Source: SVTX01 sp964629615
GTDB taxonomy: Bacteria; Bacillota; Clostridia; Oscillospirales; CAG-272
Reading direction: 5' to 3'
Assembly (NCBI GenBank): GCA_964629615.1
Contig: CAZVUD010000025.1
Span: forward strand, 1-25,851
DNA: 25,851 nt
Both the position numbers and the translations under genes were made by a program. The notes beneath the pieces are model-generated. The model searched no databases. It saw only the letters and a program-made list of their open reading frames with translations, and was not told where the DNA came from. Positions 22,968 to 25,851 of this stretch are shown here, piece after piece. How positions within the stretch are numbered: position 1 is the first letter of the stretch; each line of letters starts with the position of its first letter.

Positions 22968-22996
22968 ATTATATCATACATAAAAATCTTTGTCAA
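22968..22996 (-). promoter_or_regulatory. Consensus sigma-A promoter of the pyr operon
   Basis: On the minus strand, TTGACA (22996-22991), a 17-nt spacer and TATAAT (22973-22968). The leader is only about 35 nt, too short for a PyrR-type attenuator. Within it CTCC can pair with GGAG of the pyrC ribosome site across TATTTTGC, a weak 4-bp hairpin that might affect initiation. Confidence 0.85.
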
Positions 22997-23059
22997 TAAT
23001 ATTTCGCACCATTTATGTAGAGGTTTTTTTCGCAAGCCGAGTGTTCTTTGGGCATAATA

Positions 23060-23072
23060 CACATTATATGTG
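23060..23072. promoter_or_regulatory. 13-bp palindrome upstream of the ZIP gene
   Basis: CACATTATATGTG, an inverted repeat of CACAT with a 3-nt centre, lies 87 nt before the ZIP start and between the divergent pyr and ZIP promoters. It could be an operator for a metal regulator, but it does not match the Zur or MntR consensus as I know them. No clear -35/-10 pair for the ZIP gene was found; TATAAA near 23114 is the best -10. Confidence 0.3.
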
Positions 23073-23158
23073 AAAGCAGGTCGTTTACTGTCACGCTTTG
23101 GCGGAAATGTGTATAAAATACGGAATAGGTAGAATAAACGCAAGAAACGGAGATAATT

Positions 23159-23818
23159 ATGTATATAGTTTTTCTTACCGCCGTAGGAGTCGGCGGTGCA
23201 ACGGTCATAGGGTCACTTCTCGGATTTTTGTTCAGGCGCTCGTCGCAGAGGCTGGCGGATGCGGTATTTTGCTTAGCATCGGCAATAATGCTCATCTCGG
23301 CAATATTCGGACTTTTAGTGCCTGCTTACAGCATAGGCGGCGCGGCGGTGTTCTTTATAGGCGGCGGCATTGGAGCCTTGTGTCTGTTCTTGGTGGATCT
23401 TATATTGCCGCGTATAAGATCCTCGGCAGCGGCAAGTGATAAAAAATTCAAAAGGGCGCTGTTGCTCCTTCTTGCCATAGGTATCCACAATTTTCCCGAG
23501 GGCATTGCCGCAGGTGTGGGCTTTGGCGCATATGATACGTCAAGAGCGCTGTTTATCGCAGGCGGAATAGCACTTCAAAATCTTCCCGAGGGGATGGTCG
23601 TGGTATCACCTATGCTGAATGCAGGCATGAGCCCCAAAAAGACCTTTATGCTGGCATTGCTCACGGGATCGTTTGAAGTGATTGGAACTTGCTTTGGATA
23701 TTTCGCCTCAAGAATGTCAAGCGCTCTCATGCCGTATATACTTGCTTTCGCAGGAGGAAATATGGTGTATATAGTTATTGAGGAGGTAAGTCAGCATATA
23801 AGACACAGAGCCTCATAA
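23159..23818 (+). CDS. ZIP-family divalent metal transporter
   Basis: A 219-residue integral membrane protein with about seven or eight hydrophobic helices. The two ZIP pore motifs are present: HNFPEGIAAGVGF (about residue 110) and ALQNLPEGMVVVSPM (about residue 138). Their His, Asn, Asp and Glu residues bind the metal, so zinc, iron or manganese uptake is likely. The cytoplasmic loop before TM4 is short (RIRSSAAASDKKFK) and lacks the His-rich stretch of many ZIPs. CGGAGA precedes the ATG. It is divergent from the pyr operon and followed by the independently promoted IMP dehydrogenase gene. Confidence 0.93.
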   Translation: MYIVFLTAVGVGGATVIGSLLGFLFRRSSQRLADAVFCLASAIMLISAIFGLLVPAYSIGGAAVFFIGGGIGALCLFLVDLILPRIRSSAAASDKKFKRALLLLLAIGIHNFPEGIAAGVGFGAYDTSRALFIAGGIALQNLPEGMVVVSPMLNAGMSPKKTFMLALLTGSFEVIGTCFGYFASRMSSALMPYILAFAGGNMVYIVIEEVSQHIRHRAS

Positions 23819-23891
23819 GCTTTTTATGCTTTTAGACAAAAAGACAGGGAAATATTTCAAAAATTCGGTCGTATTTTCGGATGTTGCCGTG

Positions 23892-23920
23892 TTGACTTTT
23901 TTTAGCGCTTGTGATATAAT
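23892..23920 (+). promoter_or_regulatory. Sigma-A promoter of the IMP dehydrogenase gene
   Basis: TTGACT (23892-23897), a 17-nt spacer and TATAAT (23915-23920). The leader of about 47 nt contains GCCGTCTTGCGGC, a small hairpin just upstream of the ribosome site. No guanine riboswitch or PurR box is recognised. Confidence 0.85.
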
Positions 23921-23973
23921 CATAATAATAAAAAATATATCACAAGCCGTCTTGCGGCAGAATGGAGAGATCT

Positions 23974-25467
23974 ATGGCTTACTATTATGACAGTCCCTCA
24001 CACACCTTCAGTGAATATCTTTTAGTACCCGGATATTCAGATTCAAACTGCATTCCGTCCAATGTTTCCTTAAAGACCCCTCTTGTAAAATTCAAAAAGG
24101 GTGAAGAACCTGCTATAACTATGTCGATTCCGCTTATTTCCGCGATCATGCAGTCTGTCTCAAATGACACTATGGCTATCGCGCTGGCAAAAGAAGGCGG
24201 AGTTTCTTTTATATACGGTTCGCAGTCTATTGAGGATCAGGCGGCTATGGTGCGCAGAGTAAAGGACTACAAGGCAGGATTCGTTACATCGGATTCAAAT
24301 ATCAAGCCCGACGCTACATTGCGCGATGTACTTGACCTTAAGGAGAAAAACGGACATTCCACCATTGCGGTAACAGATGACGGCACGCCATTCGGTAAGC
24401 TTATAGGAATAGTTACCTCGCGCGACTACAGAGTTACCAGAATGACAGGCGATGAAAAGGTGTCTGAATTTATGACGCCCATGGACAAGCTTGTATATGC
24501 AAAAGAGGGAACATCTCTTGCAGTGTGCAATGATATCATATGGGAGCACAAGCTCAATTCACTTCCCATAGTTGACGATAATGGCAGACTTGTGGCTTTC
24601 GTGTTCCGCAAGGACTACGAGCAGCACAAGCAGAATCCCGAGGAGCTTCTTGACAATAAAAAGAGATATATCGTAGGCGCAGGTATCAATACGCGCGACT
24701 ACGAGAGCAGAGTTCCCGCACTTATCGAAGCAGGTGCTGATGTGCTTTGCATAGATTCCAGCGAGGGATATTCCGAGTGGCAGTCACGCACGATAAAGTG
24801 GATAAGAGATAATTACGGCGACAGCGTAAAGGTCGGAGCAGGAAATGTAGTCGATAAGGACGGATTTAATTTCCTTGCAGATGCAGGTGCAGACTTTATC
24901 AAGATAGGTATAGGCGGCGGCTCTATATGCATAACGAGAGAAACGAAGGGCATCGGTCGCGGACAGGCTACTGCGGTAATTGAAGTGGCACGCGCGAGAG
25001 ATGAATATTATAAAAAGACGGGAATATATGTTCCGATATGCTCAGACGGCGGTATAGTTCATGATTATCATATCACGCTTGCGCTTGCAATGGGAGCGGA
25101 TTTCTGCATGCTCGGAAGATATTTTGCACGCTTTGACGAATCTCCCACACAGAAGATACTTATAAACGGTACTTACATGAAAGAGTATTGGGGAGAGGGC
25201 AGTGCGAGAGCGAGAAATTGGCAGAGATATGATATGGGCGGTGCACAAAAGCTCTCCTTTGTTGAGGGAGTTGACAGCTACGTTCCTTACGCAGGACCTT
25301 TGCATGACAACCTTGCGCTGACTCTCTCAAAGGTCAGATCCACAATGTGCAATTGCGGCGCTCTTTCCATTCCCGAGCTTCAGGACAAGGCTAAGCTCAC
25401 GCTCGTAAGCTCTGTTTCCATAGTTGAGGGCGGTGCACACGACGTTCTTGTAAAAAACAATACCTGA
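23974..25467 (+). CDS. guaB: IMP dehydrogenase, parabasalid-like type
   Basis: A 497-residue enzyme oxidising IMP to XMP, the committed step to GMP. The (beta/alpha)8 barrel is interrupted by two CBS domains (about 95-215). The catalytic loop is GIGGGSICITRETKGIGRGQ with the nucleophile at Cys319. The flap region EYWGEGSARARNWQRY and the tail STMCNCGALSIPEL differ from common bacterial GuaB (GIGPGSICTTR, short flap) and, from memory, are very close to the Tritrichomonas foetus enzyme, where the catalytic Cys is also residue 319. The start at 23974 follows GGAGAG; the in-frame ATG at 23962 overlaps that site. It is monocistronic between a strong promoter and a terminator. Confidence 0.94.
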   Translation: MAYYYDSPSHTFSEYLLVPGYSDSNCIPSNVSLKTPLVKFKKGEEPAITMSIPLISAIMQSVSNDTMAIALAKEGGVSFIYGSQSIEDQAAMVRRVKDYKAGFVTSDSNIKPDATLRDVLDLKEKNGHSTIAVTDDGTPFGKLIGIVTSRDYRVTRMTGDEKVSEFMTPMDKLVYAKEGTSLAVCNDIIWEHKLNSLPIVDDNGRLVAFVFRKDYEQHKQNPEELLDNKKRYIVGAGINTRDYESRVPALIEAGADVLCIDSSEGYSEWQSRTIKWIRDNYGDSVKVGAGNVVDKDGFNFLADAGADFIKIGIGGGSICITRETKGIGRGQATAVIEVARARDEYYKKTGIYVPICSDGGIVHDYHITLALAMGADFCMLGRYFARFDESPTQKILINGTYMKEYWGEGSARARNWQRYDMGGAQKLSFVEGVDSYVPYAGPLHDNLALTLSKVRSTMCNCGALSIPELQDKAKLTLVSSVSIVEGGAHDVLVKNNT

Positions 25468-25480
25468 TATTTCAGATGAA

Positions 25481-25520
25481 AACAGACCGGCACGAATTTA
25501 CCGTGTCGGTCTGCTTTGCT
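25481..25520 (+). terminator. Terminator of the IMP dehydrogenase gene
   Basis: A 12-bp stem (25483-25494 with 25502-25513, one G-U) and a 7-nt loop, followed by CTTTGCT. The T tract is short. Confidence 0.75.
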
Positions 25521-25531
25521 ATATATTCTTC

Positions 25532-25602
25532 CGCTTTTTCCCGCTTTTCCCGCTTTTTTGAAAAAAAGCTTGGCAAAAAACTTTCTGGCATGTTATGAAT
25601 TG
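25532..25602. repeat. Dispersed 71-bp intergenic repeat, copy B
   Basis: Near-identical partner of 6821-6891 in the same orientation. It lies just past the guaB terminator. T- and A-rich arms (GCTTTTTTGAAAAAAAGC) can form a hairpin. Confidence 0.85.
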
Positions 25603-25708
25603 GTTTGAGCGTATCGTGTAGTCGTGGAATAAATATAAATTCAATGTTATGCGGACTGTCGGGGACGCTAGTCCCTACAATTTGTAATCATAATATCATT
25701 ATTTATCC

Positions 25709-25749
25709 GTTGAAATACCAATTATTTCATGTCAACATAATGCGCAATA
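25709..25749. repeat. 41-nt direct repeat, copy 1
   Basis: GTTGAAAT...TTTCATGTCA...CACAATA-type unit. It matches 25811-25851 at 32 of 41 positions without gaps. The copies start 102 bp apart. Confidence 0.6.
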
Positions 25750-25810
25750 CTATTATGATAACCTGTAGGGACCGACGAATGCAAGCAAGTTGCCGGCGGT
25801 CCGCAAAAAT

Positions 25811-25851
25811 GTTGAAATGTTGATTGTTTCATGTCATCATGATACACAATA
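25811..25851. repeat. 41-nt direct repeat, copy 2 (runs to the window end)
   Basis: Second copy of the unit at 25709. Because it ends exactly at the window edge, more copies may follow. Confidence 0.6.

Larger units (their letters stand above)
25603..25851. other. Non-coding intergenic sequence at the right edge
   Basis: No credible gene. It contains GGGAC/GTCCC (25662-25675), GTCCCTACA (25671-25679) with its inverse TGTAGGGAC (25764-25772), and the 41-nt direct repeats listed separately. It looks like a miniature repetitive element or a stack of them, cut by the window end. Confidence 0.5.

Noticed and set aside
22921..22996. PyrR-binding attenuator for the pyr operon
   Set aside because: The leader is about 35 nt and contains no anti-terminator or terminator pair and no PyrR-type binding loop.

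Overview
The window looks like a scaffold from an anaerobic, low-to-mid GC member of the Clostridia, probably an uncultured gut Oscillospirales-type organism. The evidence is textbook sigma-A promoters (TTGACA-17-TATAAT), strong AGGAGG ribosome sites, oxygen-sensitive pyruvate formate-lyase (PFL), an NAD-linked PyrK/PyrD pair, and surface proteins with a Cys-Gly-Ser plus poly-Lys tail. Two N runs (250-349 and 6226-6235) mark scaffold joins. In both cases the flanking sequence suggests that little or no DNA is missing.

Layout. 1-566: terminators and a 145-bp module in at least two copies beside a minus-strand tRNA-Pro(UGG). 993-3242: a secreted phosphodiester-glycosidase-like surface protein. 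3311-6494 (minus): a fermentation operon in which PFL is split into a catalytic core and a separate 80-residue glycyl-radical protein, followed by the activase. 6495-7066: two pfl promoters and dispersed repeats. 7067-9362 (minus): a PRTase-like protein, a lipoprotein and gpsA. 9531-11468: an ABC-F ATPase. 11729-13833: an ECF sigma factor overlapping its anti-sigma factor. 14021-14650: mscL. 14771-16174 (minus): mgtE, preceded by an elaborate leader with a 32-codon upstream ORF and mutually exclusive RNA stems. 16591-22926 (minus): the pyrimidine operon pyrC-pyrK-pyrD-pyrF-pyrE-pyrB-pgeF. 23159-23818: a ZIP metal transporter. 23974-25467: an IMP dehydrogenase resembling the parabasalid type. 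25468-25851: a terminator and intergenic repeats.

How the genes work together. The pyr operon holds every de novo UMP step after carbamoyl phosphate synthesis, from one consensus promoter to one terminator. Its pyrB carries the zinc domain of the regulatory subunit PyrI fused to its C-terminus, without the nucleotide-binding domain. IMP dehydrogenase adds the guanine-nucleotide branch. PFL, its radical domain and its activase form one fermentative unit. MgtE, the ZIP protein and MscL handle ions and osmotic stress.

The strongest candidates for under-described biology are the two-chain PFL, the mgtE leader, the PyrB-zinc-domain fusion and the eukaryote-like IMP dehydrogenase. No CRISPR array, insertion sequence, prophage or defence island is visible.
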